Part shown: positions 8,631 through 18,531 of the stretch, piece after piece
Position numbering within the stretch: the stretch's first letter is position 1
Layout: each line of letters begins with the position of its first letter
DNA from: CAISIP01 sp038326025
GTDB taxonomy: Bacteria > Pseudomonadota > Gammaproteobacteria > Burkholderiales > Burkholderiaceae_C
Assembly: GCA_038326025.1 (NCBI GenBank)
Contig: JBBQJP010000023.1
Coordinates: 1 to 64,000, forward strand
Direction: 5' to 3'
DNA: 64,000 nt
Notes under the pieces: generated by a model
Seen by the model: only the letters and a program-made list of their open reading frames with translations
Told to the model about the DNA's origin: nothing
Database searches by the model: none
Translations under genes and position numbers: made by a program

Positions 8631-10103
8631 ATGTTGAAGGTCAACTGGATGGGTTTGCGTCGATGGACACTTGCGCTGGCCGCAACGGGTTTGCTGGGAT
8701 TTGTCGCCTCGGCGCCGGCCGGGGCACAGACAAGGGGACTTCCCGATTTCACCGACCTGGTGGAGCAGGTCGGACCCTCTGTCGTGAACATTCGCACCCT
8801 GGAAAAAGTCGCTGCACGTTCGCGTGACGGTAGCGGCAATGGCATCGATGAAGACATGCTGGAGTTCTTCCGTCGTTTTGGCGTTCCGATCCCCAACATC
8901 CCGCGCCAGCAGCCCGGTCCCCGTTCCAATCGACCGCAGCCGCAGGAAGAAGATCAGCCACGCGGCGTCGGATCAGGCTTTATCCTGACATCAGATGGCT
9001 ACATCATGACCAACGCCCATGTGGTCGACGGTGCGGATGAAGTCATGGTGACTTTGACCGATGATCGCGAATTCAAGGCGCGTATCGTGGGTGCTGACAA
9101 ACGTACCGACGTGGCGGTGGTGAAGATCGAAGCCACCGGTTTGCCCGCGGTAAAAGTGGGCGATGTCAATCGCCTCAAGGTAGGTGAGTGGGTAATGGCC
9201 ATCGGCTCGCCGTTCGGATTGAAGAACACCGTCACCGCAGGTATCGTCAGCGCCAAGCTGCGCGACACGGGCGACTATCTGCCTTTCATCCAGACTGACG
9301 TGGCGATCAACCCGGGCAACTCCGGTGGGCCCCTGATCAACATGCGCGGTGAGGTGGTGGGCATCAACAGCCAGATCTACTCCCGATCGGGCGGCTTCAT
9401 GGGAATCTCGTTTGCGATTCCCATGGATGAGGCGATCCGCGTCAGTGATCAGCTGCGCACGTCAGGGCGGGTGTCGCGGGGCCGTATCGGCGTGCAGATC
9501 GACCAGGTCACCAAGGATGTCGCCGAGTCGATCGGATTGGGCAAACCCACTGGCGCGTTGGTGCGGGGTGTCGAGACCGGTTCACCGGCGGATAAGGCCG
9601 GTATCGAGGCAGGTGATGTCATCTTGCGCTTTGACGGCAAGACGATCGAGCGGCACAACGACCTGCCACGACTGGTTGGCAATATCAAGCCCGGAACGCG
9701 CAGCAACCTGACGGTCTTTCGCCGCGGCAGCAACAAGGATCTGACGATCCTGATCGGTGAGATCGAAGCCGAAACCGTGGCACAGAAAGCGCCCGAGCGC
9801 GAAGAAAAGCCGAAAGCCTCTGCTGCGGCGCAGGCATTGGGTCTGGTGGTCAGCGACATGACGGACGCGCAGCGCAAGGATCTCAAGCTCAAGGGTGGTG
9901 TCAAGGTCGAGTCGGTTGCTGATGCGGCGCAACGCGCCGGCATCCGCGAAGGTGATGTGATTGTTGCCATCGCCAACACGGAGATCGCCAGCATGAAGGA
10001 TTTCGATGCGGTGCTGGCCAAGGTGGAGCGCAACAAGCCGATCAATATTCTGTTCCGTCGTGGCGACTGGGTGCAATACGCTGTAATTCGACCGAGCCGT
10101 TAA
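8631..10103 (+). CDS. mucD: Periplasmic serine endoprotease MucD/DegP
   Basis: This HtrA-family protease and chaperone degrades misfolded periplasmic proteins. After a signal peptide (cleavage near AGA-QT, about residue 33), the trypsin-like domain carries His130 (TNAHVV), Asp160 (RTDVAV) and Ser231 (GNSGGP). Two PDZ domains follow, at about 290-370 and 400-485. The 490-residue length fits DegP-type enzymes with two PDZ domains. ATGs lie at 8625 and 8631, and the GGAAGGG upstream is best spaced for 8631. Encoded at the end of the rpoE module, it probably answers the stress that module senses. Confidence 0.93.
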   Translation: MLKVNWMGLRRWTLALAATGLLGFVASAPAGAQTRGLPDFTDLVEQVGPSVVNIRTLEKVAARSRDGSGNGIDEDMLEFFRRFGVPIPNIPRQQPGPRSNRPQPQEEDQPRGVGSGFILTSDGYIMTNAHVVDGADEVMVTLTDDREFKARIVGADKRTDVAVVKIEATGLPAVKVGDVNRLKVGEWVMAIGSPFGLKNTVTAGIVSAKLRDTGDYLPFIQTDVAINPGNSGGPLINMRGEVVGINSQIYSRSGGFMGISFAIPMDEAIRVSDQLRTSGRVSRGRIGVQIDQVTKDVAESIGLGKPTGALVRGVETGSPADKAGIEAGDVILRFDGKTIERHNDLPRLVGNIKPGTRSNLTVFRRGSNKDLTILIGEIEAETVAQKAPEREEKPKASAAAQALGLVVSDMTDAQRKDLKLKGGVKVESVADAAQRAGIREGDVIVAIANTEIASMKDFDAVLAKVERNKPINILFRRGDWVQYAVIRPSR

Positions 10104-10490
10104 GCGAACCGGAACCCGGCCGGGGGTGCGTAAAAGTCCACTGGTTTGACGGGTTATTCGTTGGTTTGCCGCCAAACCGGTGACCGGAAATGACCCTAAA
10201 TCTCCGTTGGGAAAATTCCTTGAAAGTTTGCGGTTACTGACTTTCCCCGAGTCAGCCGCGAATTTGGTTAGAATGGCGGCCGGTGAAACGCACTTTTCGG
10301 CATATCAATACGCCATTAATCCACGATATGGGATGGCCATGACGAAGCCCACAGCCGATCCACAGTTCACCCACATGTTGTTCAGCGACTTTTGCAAAAC
10401 CTGTTGATAAGCTGTGAATTGTTTTCCTGTTGCTGCCCTGCAACGACTTGTTTTTCCTGCGAGAGATCTGGGCTTCGAAGCCTTTTTGCC
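10104..10490 (+). other. Gene-free stretch between mucD and lepA
   Basis: I see no credible gene here. The only frame of any length (75 codons at 10180) lacks a ribosome-binding site, a protein-like composition or any recognisable motif. A small inverted repeat (10163-10168 with 10173-10178) lies 60 bases after the mucD stop but lacks a T-run, so it is at best a weak terminator. From about 10300 the sequence becomes clearly more AT-rich, as promoter regions do, leading into the element at 10491-10570. Confidence 0.6.
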
Positions 10491-10570
10491 TACAATGAAG
10501 TTCCAACTATCGCAGTTGCCAATGATTGTTGGTTCAGGGCGCGTCATTAACTGACGCGCCCTTTTTTCTT
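10491..10570 (+). ncRNA. Candidate small RNA or attenuated leader upstream of lepA
   Basis: TACAAT at 10491-10496 is a near-perfect -10 box, although no good -35 box lies at the right distance. A start near 10503 would give a transcript of about 68 nt with three successive hairpins: CAACT/AGTTG (10504-10508 with 10514-10518), CCAA/TTGG (10519-10522 with 10529-10532), and a 10-bp GC-rich stem (10537-10546 with 10552-10561) with a TTAAC loop followed by TTTTTTCTT. The last is a textbook Rho-independent terminator. It ends 43 bases before lepA, so the element is either an independent small RNA or a leader that limits lepA expression. Confidence 0.5.
10537..10570 (+). terminator. Rho-independent terminator upstream of lepA
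   Basis: A perfect 10-bp stem (GGGCGCGTCA with TGACGCGCCC) and a 5-nt loop are followed by six T residues and then CTT. It lies more than 400 bases after the mucD stop, so it is more likely to serve a short transcript starting nearby than mucD itself. Confidence 0.85.
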
Positions 10571-10612
10571 ATCGCTCCTCTTTCCAATTCAATTACTTAA
10601 GCGTTCTCGTTG

Positions 10613-12423
<1,811 letters not shown>

Positions 12424-12424
<1 letters not shown>

Positions 12425-13389
12425 TGCAGGTCTTGACATCGTTGATTCTGGGCGCCTTTGTGCTGTACGGTGGCGCCTGGTACGTTGGGCGCATCGACGG
12501 TAATTTCGCCCTGTTGTTGTTCATGGCGGTGGTCGTCACCGGCGTCTACTGGCTGGCTGAGAAGTTCTACTTCTGGCCCCAGCGTCGGCGTGCGGCGCTT
12601 GAATTGCAAGCCCACGCGGAACGCCGACGGGACGAATTGCGCAATCGGGGCGTGAGCGAGGTCGATGGCGATATTGACAAAGCGCGCTCGCATTTGCTGG
12701 CCCAACCCTGGTGGCTGGACTGGACGGCAGGGCTGTTTCCTGTGATTCTGGCGGTGTTTTTGCTGCGCTCGTTTCTGTTCGAGCCTTTCAAGATTCCGTC
12801 GGGGTCGATGATTCCGACCCTGATGATCGGTGACCTGATCCTGGTCAACAAATACCACTACGGCCTGCGCTTGCCGGTGCTCAACACCAAGATCACCGAA
12901 GGCACTCCACCGCAACGTGGCGACGTGATGGTGTTCCGTTATCCACCAAAACCCAGCCTGGATTACATCAAGCGGGTGGTTGGCGTGCCTGGTGATGAGA
13001 TCAGCTATTTGAACAAGCGCCTGACGGTCAATGGGACGCCAGTCGAAATTCGCGAGGTCGAGGACTTCTTCGATGAAGAGTCGATGCGTTATGCAAAGCA
13101 GTTCGAGGAAAAGCTTGGCAAGGAGCCGCACCGCTTGCTGATCAATGATGATCGTCCGGCCTTCGTTCCCGGCGCGTCGGAGTTTCCGAATCGCGACAAT
13201 TGCCACTACAGTGTTGAGGGCGTGGTGTGCAAGGTCCCGCCGGGTCACTATTTCATGATGGGTGACAACCGGGACAATTCGCTGGATTCACGCTACTGGG
13301 GTTTTGTCCCGGACAAGAATATCGTGGGACGCGCGTTCTTCGTCTGGATGAATTTCAGCAGTCTCAGCCGGATCGGTTCCTTCCATTGA
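12424..13389 (+). CDS. lepB: Signal peptidase I LepB
   Basis: LepB removes signal peptides from exported preproteins at the periplasmic face of the inner membrane. Transmembrane segments lie at about 5-20, 27-45 and 103-117. The catalytic domain has the Ser128 nucleophile in IPSGSM and the general base Lys183 in YIKRVVG, plus the GDNRDNSLDSRYWG box near the C-terminus. The 321-residue length fits gammaproteobacterial/betaproteobacterial enzymes. It overlaps lepA by one base (TGATG), so its translation is probably coupled to lepA. Confidence 0.96.
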
Positions 13390-13417
13390 GTCAGGTTTAT
13401 CCAGCGAGAGGTGATTC

Positions 13418-13771
13418 ATGACGATCCAACCAAAATCAAGACAACGCGGCATTTCTTTTCTCGGGCTGATCTTCGTCGGCGGTGTGCTTGCGATTTCCGG
13501 CGTGATCGCGGCCCAGGTGTTTCCCACCTTTATCGAGTACCAGGCGGTCACCAAAGCAGTGCAAAAGGCCAGCGAAGGCAGCACCGTGATCGAGGTGCGT
13601 TCGATTTTTGGTCGGGCGGCAGAGATCGATGCCATCACGTCGATCCGAGCCGAGAACCTCGAGGTCACAAAAGTAGACGACCGCATCGTGGTCAAGTTTG
13701 CCTACCAGCGCGAAATCCCTCTGGCGGGGCCTGCCTACCTGACGCTCAAATACGCTGGACGATCCAAATAA
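13418..13771 (+). CDS. DUF4845-family membrane protein
   Basis: This short protein (117 residues) has one transmembrane helix at about 13-33 (FLGLIFVGGVLAISGVIAA) and a small extracytoplasmic tail. Its sequence and position between lepB and rnc match the DUF4845 family of betaproteobacteria and gammaproteobacteria. The N-terminal RGISFLGL stretch resembles a type IV pilin-like prepilin start, though I see no clear prepilin peptidase site. A GAGAGG ribosome-binding site is well spaced from the ATG. Its function is not known. Confidence 0.8.
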   Translation: MTIQPKSRQRGISFLGLIFVGGVLAISGVIAAQVFPTFIEYQAVTKAVQKASEGSTVIEVRSIFGRAAEIDAITSIRAENLEVTKVDDRIVVKFAYQREIPLAGPAYLTLKYAGRSK

Positions 13772-13772
13772 A

Positions 13773-14459
13773 GTGAATCCTGGCTGGCTGGCATTGCAGC
13801 AGAGGTTGCAGCATGTTTTCTCCAATGCCGATCTGCTCGATCAGGCGCTGACCCATCGCAGTTTCGGCGCCGACCACTACGAACGGCTGGAGTTCCTGGG
13901 CGACTCGGTGTTGAATCTGGCGGTTTCCGACCTGTTGTTCCAGCGCTTGACCCAGCTCGACGAGGGCGATCTGTCCCGCGTTCGCGCCAATCTGGTCAAG
14001 CAGGAGACCTTGCATCAACTGGCCGTCGAACTCGGACTGCCGGCCTGCATCCGCCTGGGTGAGGGCGAGATGCGCTCAGGGGGCAAGAAGCGGCCTTCAA
14101 TCCTGGCCGATACACTTGAGGCGCTGATCGGCGCGGTCTATCTGGACGCGGGTTTCATTGCGGCGCAGCAGCTGGTCCACCGTCTGTTCAAGAACGTCGA
14201 GATCAATCCGAACATGGCGGCATTGGGCAAGGACCCAAAGACCGAGTTGCAGGAATGGTTGCAGGGGCGCAAGATGAAGATTCCGCAATACCGCGTGGTG
14301 GCCACCATGGGGGCTGCACACCAGCAGTCATTCGATGTCGAATGCGAAGTCTCCGAGCTGGGATTGTGCGAGCGGGGTATTGGCGGATCACGTCGCGCGG
14401 GGGAACAGGCCGCCGCAGCGGCCATGTTGCAGACCCTGAAGAACCGGACCCATCCATGA
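13773..14459 (+). CDS. rnc: Ribonuclease III
   Basis: RNase III cleaves double-stranded RNA and matures rRNA precursors and several mRNAs. The catalytic domain shows the signature ERLEFLGDSVL (about 34-44) and the second acidic cluster DTLEALIGAVYLD (about 112-124). The C-terminal double-stranded RNA-binding domain begins near DPKTELQEWLQ (about 155). The product is 228 residues long. The start is a GTG one base after the DUF4845 stop, with no other plausible start nearby. The end overlaps era (ATGA), a conserved pairing. Confidence 0.96.
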   Translation: MNPGWLALQQRLQHVFSNADLLDQALTHRSFGADHYERLEFLGDSVLNLAVSDLLFQRLTQLDEGDLSRVRANLVKQETLHQLAVELGLPACIRLGEGEMRSGGKKRPSILADTLEALIGAVYLDAGFIAAQQLVHRLFKNVEINPNMAALGKDPKTELQEWLQGRKMKIPQYRVVATMGAAHQQSFDVECEVSELGLCERGIGGSRRAGEQAAAAAMLQTLKNRTHP

Positions 14460-15418
14460 CCATGGCATCAGATACTCCCGCGCAGCAGAATGAGACTGCG
14501 CAACCCGACGTTGCGAGCGGCACACGCTGCGGCTTGATTGCCATCGTGGGCAAGCCCAATGTGGGCAAGTCCACTTTGCTCAATGCATTGGTCGGCCAGA
14601 AAATCAGCATCACATCACGCAAGGCGCAGACGACGCGGCACCGCATTACCGGCATGCACACGCTGGGGCAGACCCAGTTCGTGTTTGTCGACACGCCGGG
14701 TTTCCAGACCCTGCATGCCAATGCACTGAACCGGTCTTTGAACCAGACCGTGCGCGGCGCAGTGCAGGATGTCGATCTGGTGCTGTTCGTCACGGAGGCG
14801 GGTCGCTTCAATCAGGCCGATGCCAAGGTTCTCGCCTTGCTGGGCGACGGCATTCCCACGCTGCTGGTGGCCAACAAACTCGACCAGGTGACGCAGCGGG
14901 CCGCTCTGGCGCCGTGGCTGCAGGAAATGCAGCAGCGGCGGGCTTTTGCCGAGTTCGTGCCGATGTCGGCCAAGAACACCCGGGACGTTGCGCGTTTGCT
15001 AGGAATCTGCGAAAAATTCCTGCCCGAGCAGCCCTGGTTCTATGACGCCGACGAACTGACCGATCGCAGCGAACGTTTCATGGCCGGCGAGATGGTGCGC
15101 GAGAAGCTGTTCCGCCTGACGGGTGACGAACTCCCATACACCTCGACCGTGATCGTGGACCAGTTTGCCGAAGAGCCACCCGAGCGCAAGGGGCAAAAGC
15201 GCCTGGTGCGCATTGCCGCCACCATCGTGGTGGAGCGCGACGGTCACAAGGCGATGGTGATCGGCGACAAGGGAGAACGTATCAAGCGCATCGGCACCGA
15301 GACCCGGGTCGAGCTCGAGCGCCTGTTCGATGCCAAGGTGTTCATCGAACTATGGGTCAAGGTGCGCTCGGGCTGGGCCGATGACGAAGCACGGGTACGC
15401 AGCTTCGGATACGACTGA
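14456..15418 (+). CDS. era: GTPase Era
   Basis: Era is an essential GTPase that binds 16S rRNA and the 30S subunit during ribosome assembly. The G1 loop GKPNVGKST, G3 DTPGF, G4 NKLD and G5 SAK motifs are in order, followed by a C-terminal KH RNA-binding domain around IGDKGERIKRIGTE (about 275-288). The product is 320 residues, with an N-terminal extension of some 20 polar residues before the GTPase core. The ATG overlaps the rnc stop. An in-frame ATG two codons later is an equal alternative. Confidence 0.96.
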   Translation: MTMASDTPAQQNETAQPDVASGTRCGLIAIVGKPNVGKSTLLNALVGQKISITSRKAQTTRHRITGMHTLGQTQFVFVDTPGFQTLHANALNRSLNQTVRGAVQDVDLVLFVTEAGRFNQADAKVLALLGDGIPTLLVANKLDQVTQRAALAPWLQEMQQRRAFAEFVPMSAKNTRDVARLLGICEKFLPEQPWFYDADELTDRSERFMAGEMVREKLFRLTGDELPYTSTVIVDQFAEEPPERKGQKRLVRIAATIVVERDGHKAMVIGDKGERIKRIGTETRVELERLFDAKVFIELWVKVRSGWADDEARVRSFGYD

Positions 15419-15432
15419 TCAGCGGGGCGCGC

Positions 15433-16182
15433 GTGGCCAGCCAGCGTATCGCGGATGAACCTGCTTATGTCTTGCACCGGCACGACTGGAGCGAGTCGAG
15501 CCTGATCCTGGAGGTCTTCACGCGCAACCATGGACGGGTGGCCTTGGTGGCCAAGGGCGCCAAGCGACCGAGTTCGGGCTTGCGGCCGATCCTGTTGCCG
15601 CTACAACCGCTGCATGTAGCATTCGGCGGCGATGCCGAGATTCGCACGCTCAGAAGCGCCGAGTGGCAGGGTGGGCATGTCATGCCCAGCGGCGACGCCT
15701 TGCTGTCGGGCTACTACATCAACGAACTGGTGCTGACGCTGCTGGCGCGAGATGATCCGCATCCCGGCCTGTTCGACATCTATGCCAGCGTCGTGGCCGT
15801 CATATGCTCCGACCATGGCGACGCGTTGCAGACTGCCTTGCGCGCCTTCGAACTGCTGCTGCTGCGCGAGATCGGCCTGTTGCCGGCGCTCGACATCCAG
15901 ACCCTGACGCTGGCCCGGTTGCAGGCCCAGGCGCGCTACAACCTGGTGGCCGAAGGAGGTCTGCGCCTGAGCCTGGACGGCGAGCGTGCCAGCATCCCGG
16001 GTTCGCAATGGCTCACATTGCAACAGGCGATGGACAGCTCGGCCTGTTTCACCGACACCTTGCACGCCTGCGCGCCCGTGGTTTCCGAGCTCAAGCCGCA
16101 ACTGCGCAACCTGCTCCATTACCATTGCGGCGTGACGACGCTTCGTACCCGGCAAATGATGATCGACCTTCAATCGTTATGA
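15433..16182 (+). CDS. recO: DNA repair protein RecO
   Basis: RecO works with RecF and RecR to load RecA on gapped DNA and to anneal SSB-coated strands. The N-terminal OB-fold is recognisable from AYVLHRHDWSESSLILEVF and the VAKGAKRPSS stretch at about 37-46. The helical C-terminal domain ends the 249-residue product. The start is a GTG fourteen bases after era. The end overlaps pdxJ (ATGA), so recO and pdxJ are translationally coupled. The era-recO-pdxJ-acpS order is common in proteobacteria. Confidence 0.94.
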   Translation: MASQRIADEPAYVLHRHDWSESSLILEVFTRNHGRVALVAKGAKRPSSGLRPILLPLQPLHVAFGGDAEIRTLRSAEWQGGHVMPSGDALLSGYYINELVLTLLARDDPHPGLFDIYASVVAVICSDHGDALQTALRAFELLLLREIGLLPALDIQTLTLARLQAQARYNLVAEGGLRLSLDGERASIPGSQWLTLQQAMDSSACFTDTLHACAPVVSELKPQLRNLLHYHCGVTTLRTRQMMIDLQSL

Positions 16183-16943
16183 AAAAGACTGCACTCTCCG
16201 TCAATCTGAACAAGGTCGCGCTGGTACGCAATACCCGCCACCTGGGTATTCCGTCGCTGACCCGCGCCGCGGACATCTGTCTCACCCAGGGCGCCCGTGG
16301 CATTACCGTCCATCCGCGGCCGGACGAACGGCATATCCGCAGTGCGGACGTACATGAACTGTCTGCCCTGGTTCAGCGCTGGCCCGATCGGGAATTCAAC
16401 ATCGAAGGCAATCCGTTCCAGAACCTGATGGGGTTCGTGCAGGCGTTGAGGCCTCACCAATGCACGCTGGTGCCCGACAGCGAAGGCCAGTTCACGAGCG
16501 ACCATGGCTGGAACCTTGCGCAGGATGGTGAGCGTCTGCGACCCGTCATTGCACAGGCCAAGGCGCTTGGTGTGCGGGTCAGCCTGTTCATGGACCCCGA
16601 CCCGGCCGCGATGGCGATGGCGCACGCGATCGGCGCGGACCGGGTCGAGTTGTACACCGAGCCTTATGCCAGGGCCTGGGGCACGCGCGAACAGCAGGCC
16701 CAGATCGCCATGTTCGCGGCGGCGGCGGCGGCCGCGCGCCAGGTGGGCCTGGGCATCAATGCCGGACATGACCTTAGCCGCGACAACCTGACCGATTTCC
16801 TGCGCGGGGTTGCCGGGGTGCAGGAGGTGTCGATTGGCCATGCACTGATCTCCGATGCACTGGAGCTCGGCTACGCCGGCGCCGTGCAGGACTATCTGCG
16901 CTGCATCGATGCCGCGTTCTCCGACGCGCCGGGGCGCACATGA
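16179..16943 (+). CDS. pdxJ: Pyridoxine 5'-phosphate synthase PdxJ
   Basis: PdxJ condenses 1-deoxyxylulose 5-phosphate with 3-amino-2-oxopropyl phosphate to make pyridoxine phosphate, the end of the DXP-dependent vitamin B6 route. The product is a 254-residue TIM barrel with the family motifs LSVNLNKVALVRNTR (N-terminal), GITVHPRPDERHI (about 43-55), FNIEGNP and the late GINAGHDLS. The ATG overlaps the recO stop, and the frame upstream of it lies inside recO and is not coding. PLP enzymes in the same window include TrpB. Confidence 0.97.
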   Translation: MKKTALSVNLNKVALVRNTRHLGIPSLTRAADICLTQGARGITVHPRPDERHIRSADVHELSALVQRWPDREFNIEGNPFQNLMGFVQALRPHQCTLVPDSEGQFTSDHGWNLAQDGERLRPVIAQAKALGVRVSLFMDPDPAAMAMAHAIGADRVELYTEPYARAWGTREQQAQIAMFAAAAAAARQVGLGINAGHDLSRDNLTDFLRGVAGVQEVSIGHALISDALELGYAGAVQDYLRCIDAAFSDAPGRT

Positions 16944-17350
16944 TCTACGGCATCGGCACCGACATTTGCGATGTACGGCGCATTCGTGCGAGCCTGGAGC
17001 GCCATGGCGATCGTTTTGCCCGCAAGATCCTCAGCGACGGTGAACTCGTGACCTGGCAGGCCCGCAGCGTGCGCTGGCCGGAGCGCGGCGTACGTTACCT
17101 GGCCACCCGATTCAGCGCCAAGGAAGCCTTCAGCAAGGCGATCGGCATGGGCATGCGCATGCCGATGACCTGGCGCCTGTGCGAAATAGACAAACTGCCC
17201 GCGGATCATGCCAATGCCGGCAAGCCGTGCATCGTGTTGCACGGCGAGCTGCGCCAATGGTTCGAATCACAAGGGCTGCAAGCCCATGTCAGCGTGACTG
17301 ATGAGACCGACTACGCTGCCAGTTTCTGTGTGGTCGAAACCCGAAGCTGA
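16940..17350 (+). CDS. acpS: Holo-ACP synthase AcpS
   Basis: AcpS transfers 4'-phosphopantetheine from CoA to the conserved serine of acyl carrier protein. The metal-binding Asp8 (GIGTDIC) and Glu62 (FSAKEAFSKA) motifs are both present in the 136-residue product. The start overlaps the pdxJ stop (ATGA). Its substrate AcpP is encoded about 12 kb to the left. The next gene, nagZ, starts 69 bases on. Confidence 0.96.
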   Translation: MIYGIGTDICDVRRIRASLERHGDRFARKILSDGELVTWQARSVRWPERGVRYLATRFSAKEAFSKAIGMGMRMPMTWRLCEIDKLPADHANAGKPCIVLHGELRQWFESQGLQAHVSVTDETDYAASFCVVETRS

Positions 17351-17419
17351 CCTTGGTCCGACCCGACTTCCCGGGCCCCTTACCCTTACAGGGTGCCAAA
17401 CCCTGATTGCGACTCCACC

Positions 17420-18502
17420 ATGCAAACCCACGCCCCCCTGATCATCGATATCGCCGGCCTGCAGTTGTCGGCGGTCGACCGCCGCCGTCTGCTCCATCCA
17501 TTGGTGGGCGGCATCATCCTGTTCGCCCGCAACTGGGCTAGCCGCCAGCAGTTGACGGCGCTGTGCGGCGAGATCAGGCGCCTGCGTGGCGATCTGCTGA
17601 TTCTGGTGGACCATGAAGGCGGGCGGGTGCAGCGCTTCAAGACCGATGGTTTCACCCATCTTCCGCCGATGCGCGTGCTCGGTCAGATGTGGCAGGGAAA
17701 ACCAGGCTCGGATGCGCAGGCCAATGCCTTGCAGGCCATGCGCGCGGCGACGGCTTGCGGCTATGTGCTGGGCGCGGAACTGCGCGCCTGTGGTGTGGAC
17801 CTGAGTTTCACGCCGGTGCTCGATCTGGACTATGGCCCCAGTGGCGTAATTGGCGACAGGGCATTCGCGCGCGACGCATCGGTTGTCAGCGTGTTGGCCA
17901 AGAGTCTGATGCAGGGGCTGCTGCAAAGTGGCATGGCCAACTGCGGGAAACATTTTCCAGGCCATGGTTTTGTCGCCGCCGACTCGCACACCGACATGCC
18001 GGTCGACAAACGCAGTCTTAAAGCCATCATGGCGGCCGATGCCGCACCTTATGGCTGGCTGGGCACCGCGCTTTCCAGTGTCATGCCCGCCCATGTGGTC
18101 TACCCGCGGGTGGACTCAAAGCCTGCCGGTTTCTCGTCGCATTGGCTGCAGGAAATGCTGCGCAACCGACTCGGTTTTGGCGGTGCCATCATCAGTGACG
18201 ACCTGAGCATGGCCGGTGCACGGCAGCTCGACGGTCGACCCGTCAGTTACGCCCAGGCCGCGGTGGCGGCGCTGGAGGCTGGCTGCGACATGGTATTGCT
18301 GTGCAACCAGTGTCTGGATGGCAATCCTGCGATCGACGAGTTGCTGGCCGACATGACACAGGCGATACAGGCAGGTTTTTGGCGCGCTTCACCTGCCAGC
18401 GAGCAGCGCCGGCTGGAATTGCTGCCTGCGCCGTTCGGTTGTGAGTGGGATGCCCTGATGGTGCAACCGCTGTACATGCGCTCGCTCGACCTCATTCCCT
18501 GA
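17420..18502 (+). CDS. nagZ: Beta-N-acetylhexosaminidase NagZ
   Basis: This cytoplasmic family 3 glycosidase removes GlcNAc from anhydro-muropeptides during cell-wall recycling, and its products can induce AmpC-type beta-lactamases. Motifs in order are VDHEGGRVQRF (about 63-73), VLDLDYGPSGVIGDRAF (about 133-149), CGKHFPGHG (about 175-183) with the catalytic DSH at 188-190, and the nucleophile segment SDDLSMAGA near 260. The 360-residue length is normal. The ATG at 17420 was chosen over an upstream in-frame start at 17393 that would add nine unrelated residues. It ends 29 bases before the convergent S8 protease gene. Confidence 0.95.
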   Translation: MQTHAPLIIDIAGLQLSAVDRRRLLHPLVGGIILFARNWASRQQLTALCGEIRRLRGDLLILVDHEGGRVQRFKTDGFTHLPPMRVLGQMWQGKPGSDAQANALQAMRAATACGYVLGAELRACGVDLSFTPVLDLDYGPSGVIGDRAFARDASVVSVLAKSLMQGLLQSGMANCGKHFPGHGFVAADSHTDMPVDKRSLKAIMAADAAPYGWLGTALSSVMPAHVVYPRVDSKPAGFSSHWLQEMLRNRLGFGGAIISDDLSMAGARQLDGRPVSYAQAAVAALEAGCDMVLLCNQCLDGNPAIDELLADMTQAIQAGFWRASPASEQRRLELLPAPFGCEWDALMVQPLYMRSLDLIP

Positions 18503-18531
18503 CAAGTGGGGCAGTTGGACGTGCCACGCGC

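Noticed and set aside
10180..10407. 75-codon frame in the mucD-lepA gap
   Set aside because: No ribosome-binding site, no motif and a composition unlike the neighbours; the region looks like promoter/leader sequence.
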